From Chitinophagales bacterium (GTDB lineage: Bacteria > Bacteroidota > Bacteroidia > Chitinophagales > Saprospiraceae), in assembly GCA_013299105.1 (NCBI GenBank), contig JAAFJY010000009.1, forward strand, positions 1-64,000: 64,000 bases of DNA, in the 5' to 3' direction. Made by a program: the position numbers and the translations under genes. The notes under the pieces were generated by a model. The model worked only from the letters and a program-made list of their open reading frames with translations, had not been told where the DNA came from and searched no databases. This document shows positions 25,950 through 33,596 of this stretch, one piece after another. How positions within the stretch are numbered: the first letter of the stretch is position 1; the number at the start of each line of letters is the position of its first letter.

Positions 25950-26702
25950 ATGATCCGCTGTATTCTCATCGACGACGAAAGCAATAGCCTGGAAATGATG
26001 GAATGGCTACTGCAAACCTACTGCCCCGAAGTGCAAATCCTGGCCCAGTGCAACAGCGCTGAAACTGGCATCAAAGCCATTCGCGAACTTCAGCCAGATG
26101 TCATTTTTCTTGACATTGAAATGCCCCACATGAATGGATTCGACATGCTGGAGCAGTTCGAACGACTCAATTTTGATGTAGTATTTTGTACGGCTTATGA
26201 CCAATTTGCACTCAAAGCTTTTCGGTACAGCGCCCTCAATTACTTGCTCAAACCCATCGACCCTGACGATTTGAAAGCCACCGTGCAGCGCATCGCTGAG
26301 AGACAACAAGCCCCTTCACGCGAGCAGATTGATATGTTACTACAAACCATGAAGCAAAGCCTGCCACGCAGCACTCCTCCCAGAATTGCCCTTACCACTG
26401 GCGATGGTTTGATTTTTGTAGCTACCCAAGATATTTTGTATTGCGAGGCCGAGAGCAATTACACTAAAGTAGTCATGTCTAATAACCGCAAAATTTTGGT
26501 CGCCAAAGTATTAAAGGAGATCGACGACGCTTTGTCAGGGGAGGATTTTTTCCGCATCCACAATTCCTTCTTGATCAATGTCAACCACATCAAACGCTTT
26601 GTACGTGGCGATGGAGGCTATGTGGTGATGGACGATGATACTTCAATCACCATTTCACGCTCAAGGAGGCAAGCGTTCATGGACATGTTTCCTAGGTTTT
26701 AG
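25950..26702 (+). CDS. LytTR-family response regulator
   Basis: A 250-residue regulator. It has a receiver domain with acidic pocket DDE (9-10) and phospho-acceptor Asp55 (IFLDIEMPHM), Lys in YLLKPI, then a LytTR DNA-binding domain (~150-250) with EAESNYTKV, FFRIHNSFLINVNHI and GDGGYVVM. It is the likely partner of the large kinase upstream. The start is at 25950 (MIRCILIDDE); an upstream in-frame ATG at 25884 lies inside repeat R2 and is not homologous. Confidence 0.93.
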   Translation: MIRCILIDDESNSLEMMEWLLQTYCPEVQILAQCNSAETGIKAIRELQPDVIFLDIEMPHMNGFDMLEQFERLNFDVVFCTAYDQFALKAFRYSALNYLLKPIDPDDLKATVQRIAERQQAPSREQIDMLLQTMKQSLPRSTPPRIALTTGDGLIFVATQDILYCEAESNYTKVVMSNNRKILVAKVLKEIDDALSGEDFFRIHNSFLINVNHIKRFVRGDGGYVVMDDDTSITISRSRRQAFMDMFPRF

Positions 26703-26751
26703 CCTACAAAATACCATCCACTCAAAAAAACGACCATTGGCTCAAGCATTA

Positions 26752-26782
26752 TTGACCTGAGCGGGCTTTGGGCCTAGCTTTG
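26752..26782 (+). promoter_or_regulatory. Consensus promoter of a candidate small RNA
   Basis: TTG (26752-26754), a 20-nt spacer, TAGCTTTG (26775-26782). The predicted start is near 26789, only ~70 nt before a strong terminator. Confidence 0.7.
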
Positions 26783-26787
26783 CAGGA

Positions 26788-26861
26788 GAATGGGTGAAAA
26801 CACCTAAGTCCGATGTCTTATAGTAGAAAGCGCCACCCGTTCAGGACGGCGCTTTCTTTTT
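26788..26861 (+). ncRNA. Candidate small RNA with competing hairpins (~74 nt)
   Basis: No start codon with a usable ORF is present between promoter and terminator. The 5' end can form GGTG-AAAA-CACC. The segment GAATGGGTG (26787-26795) can also pair with CACCCGTTC, which lies in the loop of the 3' terminator hairpin (one G-U pair), and GTCC can pair with GGAC beside it. The fold is thus either two hairpins or a 5'-to-loop pseudoknot. The RNA family was not recognised. Confidence 0.5.
26826..26861 (+). terminator. Intrinsic terminator
   Basis: GAAAGCGCC (26826-26834) pairs with GGCGCTTTC (26848-26856), followed by T-rich sequence to 26861. Confidence 0.85.
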
Positions 26862-26874
26862 GCCCTTCAATCTT

Positions 26875-27058
26875 AGTAATAAGCCACGAATAAACCTTAC
26901 CAAATCGCAACTTCGTTGCCTCGCTGCGCGAGGCCATTTTTTGAACACGGATGACACGGATTACGCGGATTTACACGGATTTCCAGCATGACGTTGACCA
27001 TGATGTTGACAACTGGCAATTAGAAAATTGGTAAGGTTTATTTTTGAAACGTCACTTA
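26875..27058 (+). repeat. Repeat element R3, copy 1
   Basis: Terminal inverted repeats AATAAACCTTACCAA / TTGGTAAGGTTTATT. Near the left end is the hairpin GCCTCGCTGCGCGAGGC; the interior contains the run ACACGGAT-GACACGGATTACGCGGATTTACACGGATTT and two GACGTTGACC-like units. Related copies are at 41183-41358 (inverted) and 51108-51240. Confidence 0.8.
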
Positions 27059-27179
27059 TCTTCCTCAAAGAATCAATAGTGTGAATGAGAATGACTTTTA
27101 TTGAATGACAATAAATGTCCTTATTTTGCCAATCCTGCCCGTTCAACTTGCAGGGTTTTTGTTTGAAAGAATTTTTCAA

Positions 27180-27785
27180 ATGCCGAAAACACCCGCCACC
27201 CGTTTCGCCGATCCTGGCTTGGCCTTGTACGATTTGGCCACCTATTTTTGGGTACACTGCCCCAAGTGCGATGGGCGTGCCACCGTAAACAATGCCGAAA
27301 GCAATCATCGCTTGACTTGTACCCAGTGCCACCATTTAGAAATGCCTGGTCATTGGCATGGCAGCGCCACGATTTATGTGAGCGTAAAATGCCGGGAATG
27401 CCATGCCCCAATTCGCAAAAGCGCCGCTTGGGAACAGCCGTGGACCAAACTAAAGGTCAAATGTGAAAAATGTGGCGACGAGTGTAGCTACGAAGGCAGT
27501 GTGAGCAAATCGTATGTCCATCAGGGTTTGCTGACGGATTCGGTGTACGGCTTGCCTTTGTGGCTGCAAACCAATTTGAAAGAAGACTTGTTTTGGGCCT
27601 TCAACCCGGATCACCTCGAATTGCTGCGCCAATACGTTGCTGCCAAGCACCGCGAACGCGGCATCGCTCCGCGCAACACAATCCGCAAAAACAGTGCCTT
27701 GTTGAGCCGATTACCTGCTTTCATCACGAAAGCCAGCAATCGCGAACCCATTTTGAAACTGATCGATAAACTGCTGCAAAAATGA
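27180..27785 (+). CDS. Zinc-ribbon protein of unknown function
   Basis: 201 residues. The N-terminal half has four CxxC knuckles (CPKC, CTQC, CREC, CEKC), enough for two zinc ribbons with histidines nearby (HHLEMPGHWHG). The C-terminal half (WLQTNLKEDLFWAFNPDHLELLRQYVAAKHRERG) is a helical segment, followed by a basic tail. The start is at 27180 (MPKTPATRF); the in-frame ATG at 27105 adds a hydrophobic leader that I judge untranslated. It overlaps the next gene by four bases, so the two form an operon. Confidence 0.8.
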   Translation: MPKTPATRFADPGLALYDLATYFWVHCPKCDGRATVNNAESNHRLTCTQCHHLEMPGHWHGSATIYVSVKCRECHAPIRKSAAWEQPWTKLKVKCEKCGDECSYEGSVSKSYVHQGLLTDSVYGLPLWLQTNLKEDLFWAFNPDHLELLRQYVAAKHRERGIAPRNTIRKNSALLSRLPAFITKASNREPILKLIDKLLQK

Positions 27786-28069
27786 ATAATTTTATCAACG
27801 CCAGGCTGGAATATGAAGGCAATTTCCGCGCAGGTACCATCCACTACCACGAAGGCGACTTGCACCTCAAATTTTACCACGAAATGGGTGGTGGCGATTG
27901 CTTTTTTTACATCCTCATCCCTTCAAGCGAGCAATGGGAAGCCCAAACTCAAACACCGCTTGAGCGCAGGGACGAAATCATCAGTTTTTTGGCAAATAGG
28001 GTGAAAATGGAAAAAGCAGCTGGAAAACGGTACGAAATTGAGGACGGCAGCATTGTATTTTACAACTAG
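27782..28069 (+). CDS. Conserved small protein coupled to the zinc-ribbon gene
   Basis: 95 residues, alpha/beta, soluble. Features are EYEGNFRAGTIHYHEGDLHLKF, GGGDCFFYILIPS and the C-terminal helix ERRDEIISFLANRVKMEKA. It starts inside the stop of the zinc-ribbon gene (ATGA overlap), which implies linked function. No family was recognised. Confidence 0.75.
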   Translation: MNNFINARLEYEGNFRAGTIHYHEGDLHLKFYHEMGGGDCFFYILIPSSEQWEAQTQTPLERRDEIISFLANRVKMEKAAGKRYEIEDGSIVFYN

Positions 28070-28104
28070 TGGAGCTTCTCTTCAACATTTCAACCATAAA
28101 CATT

Positions 28105-29043
28105 TCAACTCCTGACAAAACTCACTCCAAAACTCCCTTTTGCGATTTCGCCAGGTTCCAGTTTCAAGAGGCCATTGCCATTGTTAAATGCATCGGGGCT
28201 ACAAGTCATGGGCTCCAGGGCTACGCAATGGCGCAGGGGGGGGATGAACACTTGCAAGAAGTTGTATTTCCCGGGTCCGGTTTCCTGCCAATAACGCAGA
28301 CGGCCTTCGGGGCCACTGAGGATGACTTCAGCCTTTCCAGGTTTGGCGTCGAGCACAAAACAATTGTCGAGCATGGTGCTGCCAATTTTCTTGAGGCTGG
28401 CAAATTCGTCGTAAGGGTAGTTTTTTCCAATAGGTAACATGCGCTCGTTCACCGCCATGATTTCGCAAAAAGGCAAGTGCATGGCATAATCATTCACGTT
28501 GTCGCCCACCCGAAAATAGGGGTGCCAGCCGAAACCCACCGGAATAGGCGTGTCGTGTAAATTTTGATACACCATTTCTATCTCCAGCCCATTTGCATCA
28601 CTCAGGTGGTAGGCGATTTCAAACGCAAAGTGGAAAGGATAAGACATGTTTTGGCCAGCATCTTCGTATCGGCAGTGAATCCATGCCTCGTTTTCTTCAG
28701 CCATTACTTTGCTGACTTGCATGGGCTTATTTTGCCCAAAACCATGTAAAGCTACTTGGCTGGTCGGCTCGTTAATGGGGAAATGATAGGTATGCCCTAG
28801 CCATTCGTAAGTGCCATCGGTCAGGCGATTAGGAAAGGGAAAAAGGACCGTGTTTTTGGCCCAGCGGTTGATGTTGACCTCTTGAGCGGTTTGGTAGCCA
28901 TCCAATAAATGAGTGTACGAAAGCTGTAAATCTAAAGCAATGCCCCCAAATTCTGGCAGGATACTCAGGGAATTCCCCGTTTCAGAATGGTGCAAAGTAT
29001 GGCGAGTATATTGTCCAAATTCGTCGATGAGATGGCGGTACAT
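28105..29043 (-). CDS. Aldose 1-epimerase (galactose-mutarotase-like)
   Basis: A 312-residue beta-sandwich enzyme that interconverts anomers of aldoses in the cytoplasm. Characteristic elements are FPFPNRLTDGTYEW, the first catalytic-region histidine in ALHGFG, the second in GFGWHPYFRVG and the closing VALEPMTCSPDAFN. There is no signal peptide. Sugar specificity is not evident; it could also be a hexose-6-phosphate mutarotase-type relative. Confidence 0.9.
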   Translation of the reverse strand: MYRHLIDEFGQYTRHTLHHSETGNSLSILPEFGGIALDLQLSYTHLLDGYQTAQEVNINRWAKNTVLFPFPNRLTDGTYEWLGHTYHFPINEPTSQVALHGFGQNKPMQVSKVMAEENEAWIHCRYEDAGQNMSYPFHFAFEIAYHLSDANGLEIEMVYQNLHDTPIPVGFGWHPYFRVGDNVNDYAMHLPFCEIMAVNERMLPIGKNYPYDEFASLKKIGSTMLDNCFVLDAKPGKAEVILSGPEGRLRYWQETGPGKYNFLQVFIPPLRHCVALEPMTCSPDAFNNGNGLLKLEPGEIAKGSFGVSFVRS

Positions 29044-29068
29044 GGCAATGGGTTTGTGTGTAGGGGAG

Positions 29069-29098
29069 CAAAGTTAGGAGTAGAAGCCAAGTTGCCAA
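29069..29098 (-). promoter_or_regulatory. Promoter of the aldose epimerase gene
   Basis: On the minus strand TTG (29096-29098), a 19-nt spacer and TAACTTTG (29069-29076) match the Bacteroidota consensus. The predicted start near 29062 leaves a ~19-nt leader. Confidence 0.7.
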
Positions 29099-29130
29099 AT
29101 ATCCTGAATCATTTTCTGTTAATCTTGAAA

Positions 29131-29171
29131 TAAAAAATCGGGATATGTGCCAAAAATGAACATACCCCGAT
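29131..29171 (-). terminator. Terminator of the M14 peptidase gene
   Basis: On the minus strand ATCGGGGTATGT pairs with ACATATCCCGAT, followed by TTTTTTATTT. Confidence 0.75.
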
Positions 29172-29195
29172 CTTTATTTGGCTTTACTTAGCGCA

Positions 29196-31781
29196 TTACT
29201 TCTTCTGTTCTTGCTCCAAAGCTGCTCCGCTGATCAAATTCCCAAAGAATACCGCATTCAAAAACAAGCGGTTGGTGCCGTACCAATGCGCACGGAAATT
29301 GGGGTTGTCGGCCATAAAGATGACCCTACCCTGGCCTTGGCCACTGACTACGATGCCAGCCGCGTTTTTCACCTGTTCGGTCCACTTGCGGTGCATATAA
29401 CCGCTCAACAGCGGGTTGTTGGTATAGAGCAGTGGAGTAGAGTAGGGGTTTTTGCCTTTTTCCAAAAATAATTCCCCATCGCGGAAAACAGGCATTTTGG
29501 CGTTGCGGTAGCCATAAGCGAGGGGGTGGGTGAGATCCAGCTCGGCTTCGAAGATGGCACCGGGGTTGTCCTGAGCGCCCATGTCGTCCATGATGCCGCC
29601 ATAAGGCATGCGGCCCTTGTTGGCGGGGTCTTTGAGCTCGCGGATTTCCACAAAACCAATGCCCTGACTTTTTAGCCAGGTAATTGCCCGCTGGATGGCT
29701 ACAATGGTGCCACCTGCGGCTACCCATTCTTTTAATTTGGCCGCACCTGCATTGCCGATTGCGCCAAAAGTGCCATCACCCAGGATAATTACATTGTAGC
29801 GGCTCAGGTTGACGCGGGCAATGTCATCCGCTTCCACTTTCGATACGGTCATGTCAAAACGGGTGTCGAGCAAGTGCCAGGCTTCGCCAGCGGTATTCGA
29901 GCCGACGGTTTCGCCGACCACGATCATCACCTTGGGCTGGCGCAGGGTCAGGAAGTTGTTGCTACCCAGGTCAATGCCCGAAGGAGTGAGTCCTGTTTCT
30001 ACTGCATTGAATTTCACACCCAATTCAGCAGTGATGTCTCCCACCAGTTTGTGGATTTCAGCTGCACCCAGGTTTTGGTTTTGTACGCCTAATAATATGG
30101 TACCCTGCGGATAGTTTTTACCTCCTAACTTGAATGGCTGGGAGGCAACTTTGCTACGCAGTCCCTTGGCTTGTAAGTGGGTAAGGGCGCGAGGAGCATA
30201 GTAGTGTTCCCATTCGAGCAGGTAGGCATAGTTGCTCAGGGAGGGTGCCGCGGGTTTGGCACGTTCCACTTGCGCGCCTTCTACCTTTTTGCCCATCAAC
30301 TTGCTGTTTTCAGCACCTTTTTTGGCCACCGCTGCGTATTGCAGGTTGAAGGCCATCGGCACGGTCCAAGAAGAGATGTCGTAGAAAATACTGTCGATGA
30401 ACGTCTTTCCGGTTTCAAAAATGCCGCGAACCAAGCGGTATTGGTTTTGCTCCATCGGCACAAAAAAAGCTGCTCCGGGGTTGAAAGTCTTGCCTTCTGC
30501 ACTTACACTGCCGCCTAATTCGTGTACCTCAATGTGCTGGCGGCGCAAGATTTCCACAAAACGATCCAAACGGGCCGGATCATAATCATCGCCAAATACG
30601 TACCCCAGGCGGCTGTCGTTTTTGGCCTCTTGGATGGCGCTTTGGTAAAAATCGCGTTGGTGTTCGAGTAGTTCTTGCTTCATGGCCACCGCCGCAGCTT
30701 GGGTGGAAAGGGCGGTTCTGACCTGGTTGCGGATGGTGAAAGCAAAGGTCAGAGGTCCGTTGGTTGATTCCTGCAAGTGCCCGCGTGAGCTGGCCTGCTC
30801 AAATAAAATGCCGATACACCCTTGAAAATCGGGGTAAGTCGAACCTTTTCCAATGTAAAAATCGTCAAAACCCTCCTGGGTATAATACAATGAGCCGATC
30901 TGGTCCAGGGCCTTGGCGTGGAAATTGCCGATTTTAGCGGTCAATTCCTGGTTTTGTTTGGGTGGGATTTGGCTGACCCGGGTAGGTACGCCAGGCATGA
31001 AGAAAAACGAGGCATTGGTGCCCATCTCGTGGTGGTCGGTGAGGATATTGGGCTTCCATTCCTGAAAAATCTTGGCGCGACCGCGTGATTCCGGGTGGGC
31101 TCCCATCAGCCAGTCGCGGTTGAGGTCGAACCAGTAATGGTTAAAGCGACCACCGGGCCAGGTTTCGCTAAATTCGCGGTCGGCGGGATCGCCCGTGAGG
31201 TGACGGTTGCGGTGCTGGTTGGCCCAGGTAGAGAAGCGCTGGAACCCATCGGGATTGAAACAAGGGTCAAACAGAATGATCGTATTATTGAGCAATTGGT
31301 CGATTTCGGGGCTTTGTCCGGCGGCCAAGTAGTAGGCCATCAGCATGGCTGCATTTCCCCCGCTGGGTTCATTGCCGTGGATCGAAAAACCCTGCCAAAC
31401 TACCAGTGGTGCAGCATTCAAGTCGGCTTTGCTTGATTCGGAAGGGTTACTTACCTGCAAGTGCTTGGCCTTGAGCTCGACCAGGTTGCTGTGGTTTTTT
31501 TCAGCTGTAATTGTGAGGTAAATCAAAGGGCGCATCTCGTAGGTACGGGCATACTCAGTCAGGCGAAAACGGGGTGAAAGTTCACTCAATTTGCGCAGGT
31601 ATGCCACCTGCTGGTCGTGAGTAACATGCCATTCGCCGATTTGGAACCCCAAAAAGGCTTCTGGAGTTGGAATCTTGGAGTCGTAAGTGATATTGGGCAA
31701 ATAATAAGTCAATTCCTGGCGCTGTGCCTGAAGCGTTTGGAAAAGTGAAAAGGCAACAAGCAGTAAAAATGCTTTTTTCAT
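29196..31781 (-). CDS. Secreted M14 zinc carboxypeptidase with C-terminal DJ-1/glutamine-amidotransferase-like domain
   Basis: 861 residues. A signal peptide (MKKAFLLLVAFSLFQTLQA) directs export. The M14 domain spans roughly residues 50-400: zinc ligands are His and Glu in SIHGNEPSG and His in LTDHHEMG, with substrate-arginine-region FDLNRDW between. The C-terminal ~250 residues resemble a class-I glutamine-amidotransferase/DJ-1 fold (KVMIVVGET, YNVIILGDGTFG). This two-part layout is common in Bacteroidota peptidases annotated as zinc carboxypeptidases; the substrate is unknown. The start is at 31781, chosen for the signal peptide. Confidence 0.9.
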   Translation of the reverse strand: MKKAFLLLVAFSLFQTLQAQRQELTYYLPNITYDSKIPTPEAFLGFQIGEWHVTHDQQVAYLRKLSELSPRFRLTEYARTYEMRPLIYLTITAEKNHSNLVELKAKHLQVSNPSESSKADLNAAPLVVWQGFSIHGNEPSGGNAAMLMAYYLAAGQSPEIDQLLNNTIILFDPCFNPDGFQRFSTWANQHRNRHLTGDPADREFSETWPGGRFNHYWFDLNRDWLMGAHPESRGRAKIFQEWKPNILTDHHEMGTNASFFFMPGVPTRVSQIPPKQNQELTAKIGNFHAKALDQIGSLYYTQEGFDDFYIGKGSTYPDFQGCIGILFEQASSRGHLQESTNGPLTFAFTIRNQVRTALSTQAAAVAMKQELLEHQRDFYQSAIQEAKNDSRLGYVFGDDYDPARLDRFVEILRRQHIEVHELGGSVSAEGKTFNPGAAFFVPMEQNQYRLVRGIFETGKTFIDSIFYDISSWTVPMAFNLQYAAVAKKGAENSKLMGKKVEGAQVERAKPAAPSLSNYAYLLEWEHYYAPRALTHLQAKGLRSKVASQPFKLGGKNYPQGTILLGVQNQNLGAAEIHKLVGDITAELGVKFNAVETGLTPSGIDLGSNNFLTLRQPKVMIVVGETVGSNTAGEAWHLLDTRFDMTVSKVEADDIARVNLSRYNVIILGDGTFGAIGNAGAAKLKEWVAAGGTIVAIQRAITWLKSQGIGFVEIRELKDPANKGRMPYGGIMDDMGAQDNPGAIFEAELDLTHPLAYGYRNAKMPVFRDGELFLEKGKNPYSTPLLYTNNPLLSGYMHRKWTEQVKNAAGIVVSGQGQGRVIFMADNPNFRAHWYGTNRLFLNAVFFGNLISGAALEQEQKK

Positions 31782-31802
31782 ACATCCGATTTTGGTGATG
31801 GG

Positions 31803-31844
31803 CATAAAAAACAACGCTTGGTCTCAATGAGAAACCAAGCGTTT
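31803..31844 (-). terminator. Terminator-like hairpin just upstream of the peptidase start
   Basis: On the minus strand AACGCTTGGT pairs with ACCAAGCGTT, followed by GTTTTTT, ending only 22 nt before the M14 start codon. It either ends transcripts from upstream genes or acts as a leader attenuator. Confidence 0.65.
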
Positions 31845-31958
31845 AACTGAAAACCAAAAATAACAATAAAGCGCGTATGGATAAGTATAAATAGACGATG
31901 GGTGATTTTGCCGGGGTTTTTGACAGAAATAAAATGTAGTTTGACCAAGAACGAATCG

Positions 31959-32100
31959 CTTAGTATTTGAGCTAAAATAAGATGGACATCTTTGTTTTTG
32001 AGGTTTAGCAAAAAAAGAATACAAATCCTTTTATTCAGTTGCTTTTCATTTTTCACTAAACCCAAACCTGGCCACCTTATTTTTTTACGCTTCCTTAGGG
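31959..32100 (-). repeat. Palindromic repeat element R1, copy 2 (inverted)
   Basis: Read on the minus strand it begins CCCTAAGGAAGCGTAAAAA and ends TTATTTTAGCTCAAATACTA, closely parallel to the copy at 62184-62320. A second copy of the terminal motif (CTAAGGGAGCGTAATAAAGC) follows at 32107-32125, so the end appears duplicated. Confidence 0.8.
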
Positions 32101-32121
32101 TCCGAGCTTTATTACGCTCCC

Positions 32122-32286
32122 TTAGAGTAGTTTAAAATTTTTTGTTTGCCACAAAACGGCCCAATTTCGCCTATTCTTCGTTAGGAAAATGCTCATTATG
32201 CGCTGCATAACTCCGCTTTTCCTGCCTCGACTAGCCAAAATTTGCCTCTTTTCTGTCTAAACCTCCAATATTTAAACACACTCTTA
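32122..32286 (+). repeat. Palindromic repeat element R2, copy B
   Basis: 165 bp, very similar to copy A at 25763-25929, with the core TTATGCGCTGCATAA at 32196-32210. Its right end supplies the stop codon (TAA, 32284-32286 on the minus strand) of the neighbouring gene. Confidence 0.85.
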
Positions 32287-32640
32287 GTCTCGAGTGATTT
32301 TAGAGACCATAATTTTTTCCTGATCAACCAGAAGTACTTGGCTCATGTTGCCACTTTTCTGCTCCACTTCAAGTACATAGCGGCCTTGTGGCAGGTCTTC
32401 TAAATTCAAACGGGTGGAAAACCCATTGTGGTCGTTGATGGTACGATTGTAAAAGACTTCATTGTCACTCAAGCTTTTCAAGCGCAAAACACTGCGCTCC
32501 TTTTGCAGGTTGGCAAGGTTGATTACCAAACTCTTGGACTCCACTTTGGTTTTGAGGAGTACCAGTTCGATGACTTTGTCTTTGGCTTGTGCGATGAGTA
32601 AGGGCATGGCGAGGGCCAGCGTAAGCAAAATCCTTTTCAT
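32284..32640 (-). CDS. Small secreted beta-rich protein
   Basis: 118 residues with a signal peptide (MKRILLTLALAMPLLIAQAK) and a compact beta-rich domain with NLEDLPQGRYVLEVEQKSG, the usual pattern of small Ig-like or DUF3244-like folds of Bacteroidota. The start at 32640 is set by the signal peptide; the in-frame extension to 32793 is not protein-like. The stop codon lies within the end of repeat R2, so the C-terminus may have been changed by the element's arrival. Confidence 0.75.
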   Translation of the reverse strand: MKRILLTLALAMPLLIAQAKDKVIELVLLKTKVESKSLVINLANLQKERSVLRLKSLSDNEVFYNRTINDHNGFSTRLNLEDLPQGRYVLEVEQKSGNMSQVLLVDQEKIMVSKITRD

Positions 32641-32874
32641 AATAACAACAAGGTTTTGAGCATCTTTTTGCAACACAAAAAGACCCTCAGATGATAGAAT
32701 TGGGTGATGTAAAATAAAAAAAGTCGGGTGATGTATCGTCAGTGAGAACTCATACGAGAAAGACGAGTCCTGGCATGGAATAGTTGCAGCCAAAAATGTT
32801 AAAAGCCGGAATCTTCGGTGAATTCGCTGTTTTTGAAGACCAATCTGGTGAAAAATGGGATGAAAAATTTGCGA

Positions 32875-33516
32875 CTATTGCTGCAAGTATTCGATCCCCA
32901 TCGGAATTGAGCCATACACCCGCCAGCGCTGCCCTTCTTTTTTGAGCAGCCAGAGCTGGATGACAAGGTTGTCTTTGAAACTGAGATTGCTTTTATGCCC
33001 TTCGGTGAGTTGGGTAATCCGCAGCACTGCGCTATCGGAGCCTATTAATATCGGATCAATGCTTTGAATGCTGTAATAAATTGAAATATCCGCGATTTGT
33101 TGTTTGACGAATTCGATGGTATTGACCAGTTGTGGGGCTTCGGAATGAAATGTACGCCACAGGAGGTCATATTTTTTGCTTTGAAGGGCTGAAAAATGAG
33201 TGTGAATCAAAGACTCTATGCCTTCCAACTCTTCAGCAAAATCCTGAGATGATACCTGGTTTTTTTCCTGGAGCTTTTGACTAAAATACAAGATGCGTTT
33301 GCGAAAAATATTATAGGCTACATCTACTTGCTCGCGACTGAGCGTCTTGTTCATTTCTTCAGCAATCAATCTTTCCAACTCACCATTCAAGGCAACTAAG
33401 TCGTGGTGTAAATCTTGAAAAGTCAATGACTGGCAAGTTTCTTGTAAAAGTAGGGCTACAGCTTGTTTTAACTCGTTTTCGCTGATGTGAGCTTCTACTT
33501 TAGCGTTTAAGTCCAT
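32875..33516 (-). CDS. EAD11-like effector-associated domain fused to an NTF2/SnoaL-like domain
   Basis: 213 residues. Residues ~5-80 form a helical bundle resembling effector-associated domain 11 of predicted bacterial conflict proteins (SENELKQAVALLLQET, LVALNGELERLIAEEMNKTLSREQVDVAYNIFRKRILY). Residues ~110-213 look like an NTF2/SnoaL fold (LLWRTFHSEAPQLVNTIEF, QLWLLKKEGQRWRVYGSIP). EADs are thought to recruit effector proteins by homotypic contact, but no effector with a matching EAD is in the window. The start is at 33516 (MDLNAK); an upstream ATG at 33567 is possible. The fold assignment is from pattern memory and should be checked. Confidence 0.6.
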   Translation of the reverse strand: MDLNAKVEAHISENELKQAVALLLQETCQSLTFQDLHHDLVALNGELERLIAEEMNKTLSREQVDVAYNIFRKRILYFSQKLQEKNQVSSQDFAEELEGIESLIHTHFSALQSKKYDLLWRTFHSEAPQLVNTIEFVKQQIADISIYYSIQSIDPILIGSDSAVLRITQLTEGHKSNLSFKDNLVIQLWLLKKEGQRWRVYGSIPMGIEYLQQ

Positions 33517-33596
33517 GATTGAGATGGGTTTGGGTAAAGATAACACTCGATTTTTAAGTACAAACACATAAAAGCCAATAATTTATAGAGGATATC

